DNA from: Phyto melanocephala
Lineage: Eukaryota; Arthropoda; Insecta; Diptera; Rhinophoridae
Assembly (NCBI GenBank): GCA_941918925.1
Contig: OW799233.1
Coordinates: 155,786,845 to 155,850,844, forward strand
Direction of reading: 5' to 3'
DNA: 64,000 nt
The notes beneath the pieces were generated by a model. That model had not been told where the DNA came from, made no database searches, and worked only from the letters and a program-made list of their open reading frames with translations. The translations under genes and the position numbers were made by a program. Shown here piece by piece: positions 27,781-40,390 of this stretch (positions are counted from its first letter, which is position 1; each line of letters begins with the position of its first letter).

Positions 27781-30700
27781 TATATTTAAATGTAATTATG
27801 TAGTTTGTTTTATATGTGTAAATGTCTAACAATGAAATTTATAAACGTTTTATGGGATTATGTTTGTACATATTGAGCAACACCATGTGGGTATGCTAGA
27901 TTTGTAAAGTGTCGCGAAAAAAGTACGTGCGAAAAATTAAAAAGCAAAAACCTTATCATTTAATGAAATTGTTTTGCTTTGAAAGTTTTAAAAAATATAC
28001 ATATATAAAATTAAAAAAACCTTATTTTAGTACATACATAATACATTATTAATGGAACACTTTCTAATAAATTATTTGAATGTGTTATTTTTGCTGTTAT
28101 CCTTTATTCAAGCAAATCAGAAATTGTGAATACAAAAAGGTTGCGCTTCTAAAAAAACTATTTCGGTTAAATAATTCAATTGTCTAATAAAGCTTCATAT
28201 TCATTGGAAACTCAAAAATAAGGTTAATAAATTCTATCAATCTATCAATCAGAAGCAAAAATATTAATTAAAATGTTTGCAACATTATTAAACACGAACA
28301 AACGCGCAAACAAAATATGTATATGCTTGTAAGAAAATTAAAACTTATTAAAAAAAATAGGTCACTATATCACCATCAAAAAGAATTATGTCAATCGCAT
28401 AGTTCTGTTGGATTTAAAAATTTTTTTAAGCTTTTAATAATTTTTATACAAAATATACTAACAAAATACAAAAGAAATATACATAAATACATACATATAT
28501 ACACATACATATATACACATACATATATACACATACATATATACATACACATAAAATTTAAAAATATTTTCTCTTTCTCTGTTTTTAAACCACCCACCAG
28601 TTGCCAGTACTAACTAAACTATGTTATGTGTGATAATCAAGTTCCCGTTATAACTTTTTTTCGATCACATATTGTACGATTACGGTTGTTTATACTTTTT
28701 TCTATATTTTTTTTAACTTTTTCTATTTTTTTAAACAAATAAAAACAATTAAAAGAACAAAGCAGATTGCATAATTCGATTAAGATAAAAACTTATTTAC
28801 AGTACTGTGTAATTAAAAAGCATAATACTTTTTTACTATTAGCAATATTATTTTTTATAGTCTCAATAAATGTTTTCAATTAATCATTTCACAGCTGACG
28901 AAAATTTGCACTATTTCGACTATATTTTGTATGAAATTTTCCAACTGTGGCCACCACAATATCAATATTTTTTTTTTTGAAATATTGTCAAAGTAATGAA
29001 GACAAGTGGTTTTATCTTGTAACTCTTAATTTTTACTAATAAAAAACTGTCAGCCTTTGAAATGTCATATTTAGGGTTACACACCCTTTTCTTCACAATT
29101 GGTGACAAATTAATATTTTGCGTTAATTTTAGGGCACCCTTTAGTAAAACACAAAACTGATAATAGTCTGGTACATATTTACTTTCATTTTTAAAAACTA
29201 AAAAAAAAACAAACTGTATTAAATCCAATAATTATGTATATAACATAATTAATAAATTTGGATTAAAAAATCTTTGATTGGTATGAAGTAAGTTAGTCAA
29301 AAATTTATACTGCTATTAAATTAAACAATACTGTACATAAGTTATATGTGAATTATTATTCATAACTTTAAATGTTTTTACTTGTTTCTCTATTTGTGCT
29401 AATTTTTTTCTATTCCTAAATTTTACTTTTATTATTGTTGATATTTTTATAATTTTATACAGACATACATATACAAATATATATTATATTTTTTGTACAG
29501 TGTATATGTATATATGTACATACATACCTACTTAAGTATGAAGAAGTATGTTTGTATTATATATTTTTTTGTTTGACATTGAAATTTTTTCTATTTTCTA
29601 TTTTTTTTTTTTCTGTTATCATTAACATGACTTCGTGGGCATTAGTGAGTATGCTTTTAAAAATATATAAATATAAATGTGTTAACACAACAATTTCTCA
29701 TTGTTTTGTTATCCATCAAGAAAATTTATTTTAAGAATAAATGTTTGTTAGAAAACACATCCAACAAGTTTTTTAATATAAATTCAAATAAACATATTTG
29801 TTGACACGGTTTTTTTGTTATTATTTTTGTTTAAACATAAATTCTGTTATTTATTTGTAAGTACGTGGAGAACAAACTTTGTGCTCCTTTTAGAGCATTT
29901 TTCGGCAACTAAGGTGTGTGATGTTTGACATAGTTATGATTTATAAGAAGAAGCATTACAGAAATAAAGTTTGCGTGTTGTGTTTGGTGGTGTTAAAAGA
30001 TGCTACCAACATAAACAGCCAAAAAAAAAAGAGATACTTAAAGCAAGTATATGTATGTATGTATGGTTGCGCCTAGTCTAAATAAAACCATTTTTACTTT
30101 TTATCATATAAATTATATGTAGTCTTTTTTATTTTATCATACAAATGTTTGAGTCTTAAAAAATATAGATTTGGCATTACTAACAAAACTTAAATAATAA
30201 AATAATAATTAAAAAATTAGTGATAGTCACTAATAAATTAACTATTAAATCTCCAGAACACATAGCTCATTTAACACCACCCTGTAATTAGAAAAAACTT
30301 AAAAAAAGTTTGGCTTTTAGATAATTTTTCTATTTAAATTTACCGTACGGAAAACATCATAAATATTTTATTTTCTATGATTTCAGTCACACTTTTCATC
30401 ACTTTTTTTTTCTATAAAAAAATTTTAAGTCATCAAAAACTTTCGAAACATACATTTATTAATTTAAAAACTTGAACATTTTTATGTAAACTTTATATTT
30501 TTGGCAGACACATAGGAAGGGGGAAAAAAATATAGAAAAAAAGTAAATAAATAAACGTGACACAATGAAACATTACAAAAAGCCATAAAAGAGGATGAAT
30601 GGTTGGTGTATAACAGAGAGAGAGAGAGTATGGAATGGAAAATAATTTATGCATGTTTCCGTTTAAACAGTTCTGTTGGAAAGCAACCAAAAAAAAATAT

Positions 30701-31200
30701 CAAAGAAAAAAAAATACCACTATCAGCAACAAAAAAAAAACAACAAAATTACAATACAATGATATACAAACATATAAAAAGCAATAAAAGCAACAGCAAT
30801 AGAAAAAAAAATTATTTAATAGTAACAACAAATTTATGGCAACTGCAACATGATGCAGTATATTTTGTTGGCGTTGAACTAAAAATAAATTCCAAAAAAA
30901 AAAACAAAAAAAAAACGACATGATATAGTTGAAGGTTTGTATTGTGCATAACAAATATTTACTAGATATTATGCCAAAAACATACTTACACACATACAAA
31001 CATGCAACAATAACCAAACATAAACACTTTTCTAGAGCATTTTCAAATTGTGAATGTACTCATATGTATGTTATGCTTGTGCAAAAGTACGTACTAGTTA
31101 AAATAGTTTTAAATATTTTGGAATTTAGTGACAGAGATTTGAAAGTCTTTGGTCTTCAGCAAAAACTGAAAATTTAAAAGTTTTCTTTAATACATACATA
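27781..31200. other. Gene-free AT-rich stretch
   Basis: No credible ORF or known element. Simple repeats: an ACATATAT/ACACATAC microsatellite at 28485-28552, TACATA-type repeats near 29460-29530 and a GA run at 30616-30629. Open frames here are simple-repeat translations. Confidence 0.6.
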
Positions 31201-31460
31201 TCGATGGTCACAATTAGAAAGGCCCTAACTCGTATTTTTTTACGAAAACAAGTTTTTCAGTCATTGAATACATTTCACGCAAATGTACCTCGACACAAAA
31301 ATTTAATGCAATAAAATCAAAACAGTTCTACAAGCAATTTCACATAAGAAATTACATTATGATAATACAGTTCCTACTACGTTTTCACTTCCTTCTGTAA
31401 AGAATTATTTTTATTATTATAAATTATTTGAGTTATAGCCTCTAAGCCTGTGACCATCGA
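31201..31460. mobile_element. MITE family F, copy F1
   Basis: 260 bp flanked by TA. The left end TCGATGGTCACAATTAGAAA matches the complement of the right end (TCGATGGTCACAGGCTTAGA); then GGCCCTAACTC versus GGCTATAACTC. Copies F2 at 38324-38519 and F3 at 61799-61960 share TCACAAGTaGAAAGGCcCTAA and a TTTAATGCAATA interior. Confidence 0.7.
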
Positions 31461-32368
31461 TATACTTAAAGCATGTTTACATTCTTTCAAGCTTCAGCTT
31501 AAAATGTCTTCCTATTTGCGTTTATTTCGATTGCGGTAAATAACAACAATAGTTATGACAATGCCTACGTTACGTACCATAAATTATAACAATAGCATGG
31601 AACAACAGTGCCGCAAATTGTACTTGCAATAACAGCAACAAACATAAACTCACTTTGCTTGCACCAGCAGTTTATTGTTAAAATAATTAAAAAAAAAACA
31701 ACTTTTTTTTTGCTGAGGAAAACTAAATTTATTGTAAAAATGTAATAAAAATAAACAAACAAATTTGTTGTTGTTATTATTATTGTTGTTTTCTTTAAAC
31801 TTAACACAAATTTTTGTTCAACACTCAAATGCTGACGTCGTCATTGTCGTTGGTATTATCGTGCAGACAATTTGTTGTTATATATACATACACATACTGG
31901 CTATGACAGACAGCAAAACATTATTATTATTTAATTATTATGAGGCGTAAGGGGTGAGCAGAGGATATCGGGTGACTGAGCATATCAGGTAGGCAAATTT
32001 TAAAGCTTAAGGCCTAAAGAAAAACCTCTAGACAGTGAGGGAATGAGGCCTTTAATTTCAAATTTTATTCTCTTAGTATTATAGCCCGGCACACAATGGG
32101 TAAATTTAAAAAATAGTTCAAATTAAAGTCTGTGGTTTGAAAGTAAAAAAATTTTAGTCCTGTAACGTTTTTTTTAAACTGTGGATAATTAATAGCGAAA
32201 TTGATTAACTATGTTGAATGTAGCGATATATAGACAGATATATGTACGTGACTGAGAAATATCAGAAACTGGATATTTTTTCTATTTCATTCTACCTGCT
32301 ACTTAATTATTAATTATTAATAAAGCTGCTCTTGACTGGGTAATAGGACACAATACAAATCTCTAACT
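31461..32368. other. Gene-free stretch
   Basis: Low-complexity AAC/TTG and TTA repeats near 31560-31790. Nothing recognised. Confidence 0.5.
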
Positions 32369-33037
32369 ACCCAGCAAAAACTAGGTAATGACTTGCTCTT
32401 ACTAAACAACATACTTTTCAATGACTATTACATATCGTCTGTCTTATTTACTAACAAGTGTTTTAGTAATGACTTGATTTATAATATGATACGTAATAAC
32501 ATATTTTCAGACATTTGCTTAGATACACACACAATACAATTTCTTGATGTGAAATTTGCTAGAAGCCATTCAAATACATAACTTTTTATAATTCTCATTT
32601 AGTTTAACACGTATAGGATGTAAGTAATAATTTTTTTGAAAGCAGCCGCAAAGCATTTCATTAACAAAGTGATGAAGTAGATTTTCGCTGATTTTTAAAT
32701 TTCAAATTTACATATCGCTGAATAAGCTAACCAAATTTTCGTACTTAAAGGAACCGAACGACTTCTGTAAGTCCATAATAGTAATGGGTTATTTAGGTTA
32801 TTAAAATCAAGTCCTTATATGTTTCTACTTATAAAAGTACTTATTTAAGTCCCTATTTAAAAACGACCGTAATAAGTACTTATACGAGTCCCTATTTGTA
32901 AGCGTGGGTGGTAAGTACTTGCCTCCAATGACATCGCCGTGTTAAAACAATGGGTTTAGATGCCAAATTGTAATTAGTGAAGAACTGTTTTGCTAGTACC
33001 TCTACTTATTATTTTATAATGTGATATTTTGCTGGGT
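32369..33037. mobile_element. 669-bp element with ACCCAGCAAAA ends
   Basis: Perfect 11-bp inverted ends ACCCAGCAAAA/TTTTGCTGGGT, flanked on each side by ACT, a possible 3-bp target duplication. The interior has repeated TAATGACTTG and three AAGTACTT units about 37 bp apart (32838-32920). No ORF. Non-autonomous DNA element; superfamily not assigned. Confidence 0.55.
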
Positions 33038-35691
33038 ACTTTAAACATTTCTTTCTAATCACTATATTTTTTGATTAAAAATCACAGTTTTTCTTTCCTT
33101 TGTTAAAAATTTTAAAATTTGAGTTGTGTACTTAAATTCTGACCAAATGTAAAATTAAATATTTAAAAAATGTCTAGTGCTTCTTTCGGCACCATTGTGC
33201 ATGTTACTGGAAATATTTATGCATGACAATTGTGTTTCATTTATATAAATTTGTTTGAATGTAGCATAAACTATTTACGTGAAACACACTTGCTGTATGA
33301 GGTTTATGCAAAACTACCTCAATATATTTTGAGTTAAACTATTAAATGTATTCTGTAAATACATTCATAAAACGTAGTTGTTATTGTTGATTTAATATAT
33401 ACATGCTTGTATTTAATTTGTAGCAAAAGTGGTTATTTTATTTTGTTTTTTTCAATATACATACATATGTACATGTATAGATATTTAAAATTTTGCATTG
33501 CAAAATGTTTTTTAACTCTATTGAAACAACCCCATTTTCGATAACGTAACAGTGACTGCACCAAGCAGATAATGCGTGGTGTGAGAAGGTGTCTGTCTGC
33601 CTTTTGGTTTTGCTATTTTTTTTTTACTTTTAATTTTTATTTTTTTTATTCCATAAATTTCAAGTACTCGTATCACTATGGTGTTGTGCGATTTTTGTTG
33701 TTGTTGTTTACTATATCAATATGTGCGGTTTGGAATGATGACCACAGACAACAGACAAAACGTTTTCACATTTCGTTCAAACAAAATGTTGAGGGTGAAT
33801 TCTTTCATACCCATACAAGTTTTGTATTTATACATAATTATTTACTGTTATATTTGTAAGTTGAAAATTTTTTTTTAATCATAAGGGTGCAATTTACCTC
33901 AAACAACCAAACACAGAGTGCACTAGCAGTGATTTAAAGGAATTCAAGAGAGCAAAATTTTCACACAAAAATATATTTACACGTACATATAGGTTTATAA
34001 GATATTTTAAGATAATAAAACTAAATAATGCATGTGGTCCAAAGGGCAATATGTATATGTATGATTTTTGGTAAATTTTAATTTTAGTTTTAAATTGAAT
34101 GGTTAAAAAATTACATTAATTTGCAATACACACAGCGATTTTTGCCAAATGTGTTTGCAAGAATTTTTTTAAGTTTAATCCAAAATCGATTTGTGCATAA
34201 AAATTAAATTTTGTAAAAAGAAATTTTGATATAAAACAGTTGCATTAAAAAATAGATATTCGTGTCTGTTCTGTATTCCGAGTGGAATAAAATCACTTCA
34301 AATTATTATAGCAATGTTGTTATAAACAACAACATTTCAAGACAACTTTATAGTCAAAGATTAATGGCGTCTGTTTTTTAAAAGTAATCAAACAAAGCAC
34401 GCCGAAAAGAAATAACGCAAATGTCAAAACGCATATCAAATGTAAACAATAAGAATGAAAGCACAAAGCGTGCCTCCAAGAACGGGAAACAAATTTCATA
34501 TTCTCTTTCCCACCCGTTCCTCTGTTCCGAATGGTAACTCAGTAAGTTTTCTTATAACAATTTTTAGTTATCTATTTCATACTTGCTTTATATTCTGTTT
34601 CAGCAATTTATATACTTTATTATTGTGTTGGTCATGTATGTTGGTTTGAATGTACAAATAAGAAAAATGGAGTGATGTTTGAAGTACAATCAATTTTAAT
34701 TAACATTTTCCCCTATCTCTCTCTCTCTCTCACTCACTCTCCAGCAAATACGTTTTCCTTAGTTTAGGATAACTAAATCCTTAATTAAATATTAAACAAT
34801 GTAAAGGGCATAAACAAAGTGTTAAACAAAATATGTAAGTTGTTTAAGTGATTGTGTTTTGTTTCCTAATAACAACAACAAGTATCCGGTTTGAAATGGC
34901 TTTTAAGTATTTCATTAAATTTTACTCACTGTAGAACTGTCAGTATGAAAATTGTTCTACAAGAAGCCTTCTTTAAAGAACAACATAAGCTCTACTTATA
35001 TTTATAGTTTAACTTAGTTATCTCTAAACTTTCCCACTGTGCACTCTCCTATTTAATGCATAAGTTAAACAAAGTTTACTAAACATTTATGCAACAAAAT
35101 TTTACAAAATCCTGCAATTTCTCTTGGGATTCGGGCCATTAAGTTCTGAGTTAAATATTTAATAAGTTTTAATGCAGATAACTTATAAATTTATTCCTTA
35201 ATGAATTGTCTTTAAGTGAACCTAAGACAGTCATTAAATTCCAACATTTGTCTAGGATTAAACATTAATATTAAATTACCTTTAAAGAAGTGCATTTATT
35301 TGTAGAAAAAAAAAAATAAACTGCTCGACACACTATAATTATGCAGATGTTCTGTATTTTTTTTTTTTAGCAATTTGTGTGCATATTATTGCTGCATATA
35401 TTGTACATAAATATTTTCTAGGTAAAAAGTTGAGTATATGAGTATATGCATGTTAAAAAGGATATTACAGGTTTACACATTACAAGCCATTACATTCCTG
35501 CCAGCAAAAAGAAGTTTAATTTGAGATAGTAGTAACTTAAAAGTAACTACTCTGACTTTACTAGTGTTAAATTCTACAACAATTTGCATTAATTTCGCAT
35601 TTTGATCTACCATTTGTTAAATTATATTGTAAATAAAATTAGTTACTTGTACAGTATAATAAAATAATAAAAGAACAACACATTTAGAGTA
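33038..35691. other. Gene-free stretch with CT repeat
   Basis: AT-rich. A CT/CACT repeat is at 34716-34742. A less AT-rich island at 34380-34550 ends in a good plus-strand donor (CTCA|GTAAGT near 34540), but its 29-codon open frame resembles nothing I know. No element recognised. Confidence 0.45.
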
Positions 35692-36461
35692 CACTCAGTT
35701 CTTTTTTTATGCGGTATTTTTTTATGCGAATTTGAATTTATGCGGTTTTTAAATATTCAAATTTTTCTTTATATAAAAATAATATTTAGATAATTGCTAA
35801 CACTGGGCTTTGATATTTCTGTTAAGGTTTGTACTTTCTGTTAATTAATGCGTTTCATGCGAAGACCAGCAGCGATTATTTGAAATTTGGGATTTCCCTT
35901 ATAGATTTTGTAAGCAGGCGAGGAAGAAATGTTCTAACGTACGTTTGCAGTTAAGTCATTGACATTTGAATTTTGCATTAAATTTAAAATATTTGTTGTG
36001 ATGAAATTTTACAGAGATTTTTAAATTTTAATTATCGAAGGTGTTGAAGTTTCGCTCCAAAAAGTAAGTGTAATTTTTTTATGGTTTCAATGCTAACATA
36101 AAATTTTTGGATTCGATTTTAAGAAATTGATATGGAGAAAAATAAGAAAAAACGACAAACGATTTATTTAGAGACCAAAATCGAAATTTTGGACCGCTTA
36201 GCAAATGGAGCTAAAAATAAGGCTCTGGCAGACCACTTTAAACGAGGCGAATCATCAATCAGAGACATAAAAAAAAAATGAAATTTCCTTTTTTTATTCG
36301 AATTTGGTACATTTTTAATACTTTAATTTCAATTTATGCGATTTTTTTAAACTCCGGAACGTATCCCTAGTTTTTGTATGGAGCTAGAGTCTTTTTTTAT
36401 GCGATTTTTTTTATGCGGTTTTATGTGGAACGCATCTACCGCATAAAAAAAGACCTGAGTG
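35692..36461 (+). mobile_element. pogo-like element with TIRs, internally shortened
   Basis: 770 bp, TA on both sides (35690-35691, 36462-36463). TIRs CACTCAGTTCTTTTTTTATG and CACTCAGGTCTTTTTTTATG. Interior copies of TTTTTATGCGGT/TTTATGCGATT repeat near both ends. It encodes only an N-terminal DNA-binding domain; no DDE core. Confidence 0.8.
36132..36281 (+). CDS. CENP-B/psq-type helix-turn-helix peptide, 49 residues, from pogo-like element
   Basis: MEKNKKKRQTIYLETKIEIL then DRLANGAKNKALADHFKRGE then SSIRDIKKK, stop. This is the N-terminal psq/CENP-B HTH of pogo/Tigger transposases (LexKxxIIxxxExGxxxxxIAxxFgvxxSTVxxI). The stop occurs where the second HTH and the DDE domain should follow, so it is either a truncated transposase or the first piece of a deleted one. 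If expressed it could bind the element's own ends; that is inference. Too short to catalyse transposition. Confidence 0.6.
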   Translation: MEKNKKKRQTIYLETKIEILDRLANGAKNKALADHFKRGESSIRDIKKK

Positions 36462-36463
36462 TA

Positions 36464-37484
36464 CATAAAATGTTAGTCTTTGAATAATTTAAAAAATTAC
36501 AAAAACAAATTATGTATAAATATTTGCACTACATAGTGACGACATAAGGAACTAAATAATCTCATGCAGTATTGCAAAGGTGTTAAGATTTTTTCCGAAC
36601 CGAAACACTCTTTAGAAAAGGGTTAATATACAATTTTATACTTTTTACTTAGTTTCCTTAATTTTAATTCTCTTTTTGGATAGAAATTGTTTGAAGGGAT
36701 GTCTCATGAAATAAACACACATATGTGCGTACATGCATGTATGTATGCAATAAGCATATTTTGCATATGTACATGTGTATGAGTGAATGACATGTAGACG
36801 TGAGCGGATGTCGTTTAAATTGTGTGTAAATGTATTTAAGAATACTTACAAACATGTGTAAAATATTCTTACAGCTGTATTAAATTTGCATGAGTAGCAG
36901 CCAGAGTTTAATTTGAATTTAAACAAGTACTAAAAAGGTAGTGACATCTGCTGTTAAACTGTATTTAAATTTTCCGGTTTATTTTAACTCACTGCATTTT
37001 TGTCTCTCTCTTGGGTGTTTTAGTTGTATTGTTTCAATAGCAATTACCATAAATCTTCGCTTAAAATGCTAAATTATACCAGCAAACATTTTTTTATGTA
37101 TTTGAAAATATATATAGAAACACATACATAAATAAATATACACTAATAAATATGTGCAATTGTTGTATGTACTATATATGCAAAATGTACCTGTATGTAT
37201 TATATGTTAAAACTGGGTTAAAATCATTAATTCCCAAAAGTTCATGTTGCACCAGATACACAGGTTTGAATCTTTGTTTGTATGTAGGTATTTTCTGCAT
37301 TGTGGAGATGTTAAACGATTTTTAATGGGCCAATAAGTCTGTCAAAGGCATAACAATTCCCTTACAGTGATTTCCTACTTTTTTATGCAGTAAAATTAGC
37401 AGTGTCTCCTCTACTGTATTTAAATATGTTTTTTATGAATTAATAAAATAAAAATATTTTATGTTAAATTAGTGTTGTTGACCT
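36464..37484. other. Gene-free stretch
   Basis: AT-rich with CATACATA/GTATGTA microsatellite patches near 36720-36790 and 37110-37200. Nothing recognised. Confidence 0.5.
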
Positions 37485-38110
37485 TTTATTATACCCTTCA
37501 GACAGTGGAAAAGGGTATATATAGGTTTGTCATTCCGTGTGAAATTTCTACAATTTTCAATTCCGACCCCATACAGTATATATTTTCTGAAAGCTTATGA
37601 ATAGGGGAGTCGATTAAGCTCTGTCAGTCTGCCCGTGTGTATGTTGAAATCAACTTTTTGAAGCCCCCCGACATCGCTTGGACCTGGGTGAGGTATTAAA
37701 AGATCAAAAATGTTCGGGAGTAGATCGGTATTGAAAATCAGAAATATCGGTACATAAACAACTGAGATATTAGCAAAAAACCACGACCACCTCGATTTTT
37801 TTTTTCACAAAAACAACATTACAACAACAACATACATACATACAAACGTGTATACTGGTTAGAGTAAACATGGCAACGAATCCCAGCTGAGCCAAAAAAA
37901 AATTTTTTTATTTTTTATTTATTTTTTTTTTTAATTTTTATTTAATATATTATTTATATTTTTATTATTTTTTTTAATATTTTTTTATTTTTTTTAATTT
38001 TTTTTTTATTATTTTTTTGTTTTATATTTATTATATATATTTTAATTATTATTTTTTTTTTTAATTTTTTTTATTGCATGGCCGAATATAGCGCTCTTAC
38101 TTGTTTTTTT
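37485..38110 (+). repeat. DINE/INE-like element with T-rich minisatellite
   Basis: Opens TTATACCCTTCAGACAGTGG, then GGTTTGTCATTCCGTGTGAA and CCGACCCCATACAGTATATA. 37895-38075 is an almost pure A/T tract of ATTTTTTTT-type repeats. It closes GGCCGAATATAGCGCTCTTA CTTGTT, the reverse of the AACAAGTAAGAGCG terminus seen at 45180. Confidence 0.65.
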
Positions 38111-38323
38111 GTTGTTTATATATTTTGTTTCAGATTTTTGTTTGGCTTTAGGTCATAAAAATTCAATTTTGTTGTTTTATTTTTAAAGAAAATATTTTAA
38201 ATTCATTTATTTTATTCCAATATTTCGACCTACTTCGCAGATCATCATTTTAAATAATTTTATTTAAATAATAATTAAAATAATTTTTAAATATAATTTA
38301 CAAAAAGAAATATACTGCAGGTC

Positions 38324-38519
38324 ACAAGTCGAAAAGTCCTAACTCAAATAATCGTTACTGTAGAGGAGAAGGTAATAATTTACTATAATTTTTACTACTT
38401 ATGCATTAAATTTTTGTATCGAGGTGGTTTTATGTGAAATGTATTGAAATCAATGAAAAACTCAATTTCATAAAAAAAATACGAATTAGGGCCTTTCTAC
38501 ATGTGACATATTTCTTAAA
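38324..38519. mobile_element. MITE family F, copy F2
   Basis: 196 bp from GCAGGTCACAAGTCGAAAAG to GGCCTTTCTACATGTGACA. Interior (TTAATTTTTACTACTTATGCA region, TATCGAGGTGG, AATGTATTGAAATCAATGAAAA across 38430-38455) matches F1 in reverse. Confidence 0.65.
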
Positions 38520-38589
38520 AATTTTATAACAAGAACAAACACTTTAGATTGTATTTCGAAACGTCTTCAAATGAAGAAGAAATTATTTA

Positions 38590-40390
38590 AGGACAAGTAA
38601 GAGTATTCTATTTGGCCGGGTCGAATCTGATAATACCCTTTATTATTCTATATATTATATAGCATGAACTGGATTCAGATTTGATTTATTATTTCGGACG
38701 CCACCATTTGATATTTTTTGGATAGGGTTAAAAAAATTTCCGCCATTTTGTTAAGGACGCCATCTAAGATTTTAACTTTTTTGATAGAAAACTGCGCATT
38801 ACTTTTGTTTGATAATAATATTGTGGAAGTTGAAATACTACATTTGAACCATATAACGACATATTGTAGTTGTGGCCATCAGGGCCTATAAAAGCCCTTT
38901 CATTTGTTATCCATATAAAAACTCTCGGTTATCTAAGAGCTGAAAAAATAAATTTTCGTTTACAACTTTCCGGAAAAACATCAAAGCAGTTGTATTTTGT
39001 TGCCTCTATCTGAGTTAGTTTCAAAACGATTTGATAATTTTTATTAGATTAAATTTTTGAGGTTACGTCTTACCTAGAAGCTTGAGAAACAGAGAAATTT
39101 TTGCCAATAGCTTTGTGGATTCGTGACCGATTTGACCAAAAATTGTATATGAATATCACTATGTTTAATAACAGAAATAAACGTGTTGGTAGATTTTTCT
39201 AGGTTTGAAAAAAGAAAATTTTTATTCTAAAAACTTATGGACTGATAGTGCTGAAATTTAATATCGATTTATTGCTAATAAAGGGTGATTTTTAAGCTAT
39301 TATCTTTTTGGCAATACTATTTTACACAGTTGACGCACGTTTCGTGTTTTGTTTCACTGTCAAACATCTTCAGTTTGGTCTATAATTTAACCATGAATCG
39401 TCTTACAAACGAATAACGCTTGCAAATAATTGAATCTTATTATCAAAATGGGTGCTCTGTTAAGAAAGTTCATCGCGCGCTTCTTATCGAAAAATTGTGT
39501 TCAGCGACGAAGCTCATTTTTGGCTCAATGGGTACGTTAGTAAGCAGAATTGTCGATTTTGGAGTGAAGATCAGCCAGAAGCATTGCAAGGGCTACCAAT
39601 GCATCCAGAAAAAGTCACAGTTTGGTGCGGTTTATGGGCTGGTGGCATCATTGGACCGTACTTCTTCAAAGATGATGCGAATCGTAACGTAACTGTGAAT
39701 GGTGAGCGCTACCGTGAGATGATATCCAACTTTTTTTTTGCCCAAAATGAAAGAGCTTGATTTGCATGACATGTAGTTTTGACCAGACGGTGCCACATGC
39801 CACACAGCACGCTTAACAATGGACTTATTGAGAGGCGAGTTCGCTGAACATTTTATTTCACGTTCGGGACCGGTCAATTAGCCGCCTAGATCGTGCGATT
39901 TAACGCCTTTAGACTATTTTTTGTGAGGCTATGTTGAAGCTCATGTTTATACACACATGTCCGCTTCAATTGACGCATTGGAAGACAACATTAAAGCATT
40001 TATTCATGAGATACCGGCCGAAATGTTGGAAAGAGTATGCCAAAATTTGACTAAGCGGATGGACCATTTGCGGCGCAGTCACGGTCAACATTTGCATGAA
40101 ATAATCTTCAAACATTAAATTATATGGACCGTACTATCGATTCAATTTTCTCAATTTTATGTTTGTTTTTTTTTAACTTTCTTATAGCTCTTAAAAAAAC
40201 ACGCTATATATTGATACCATATACAGGACTATGCAGGATGTGGGGGTTTCTTTAAGGTAATTTAAACCAACACACAAACAGATAGACTCGTCTATTCATA
40301 AGCTTTCAAGAAAATGTATACTTTTTGGGGTTAAAAAACAATATTGTAGAAATTACAAACGGAATGACAAAGGTGAAGGGTATATTAATA
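38590..40390 (+). repeat. DINE/INE-like element interrupted by a DD41D element
   Basis: Starts GACAAGTAAGAGTATTCTAT then GGCCGGGTCGAATCTGATAA TACCC, and ends TATTGTAGAAATTACAAACG then GGAATGACAAAGGTGAAGGG TATA. The middle (39281-40205) is a later insertion. Confidence 0.6.
39281..40205 (+). mobile_element. DD41D (rosa-like) mariner-family element, internally deleted
   Basis: About 925 bp. Ends AGGGTGATTTTTAAGCTAT and (complement) AGCGTGTTTTTTTAAGAGCT. Transposase remains from ATG 39393 to TAA 40116-40118: RLQIIESYYQNGCSVKKVHR (first HTH), then an abrupt jump to VFSDEAHFWLNGYVSKQNCR (first Asp), VTVWCGLWAGGIIGPYFF, PDGATCHTARLTMDLLRGEF (second Asp) and SCDLTPLDYFL (third Asp), with LEDNIKAFIHEIPAEML after. 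By hand count 41 residues separate the second and third Asp. About 100 residues of the DNA-binding region are missing, and there are stops and frameshifts, so it is dead. Confidence 0.8.

Noticed and set aside
30603..31017. Opposed open frames around an A-rich region
   Set aside because: AAC/AAA-rich low-complexity sequence gives long frames on both strands by composition alone.
34455..34545. Possible coding exon MKAQSVPPRTGNKFHILF with a GTAAGT donor
   Set aside because: Good donor and locally higher GC, but no homology, no acceptor-bearing continuation and no partner exon; left as unassigned sequence.
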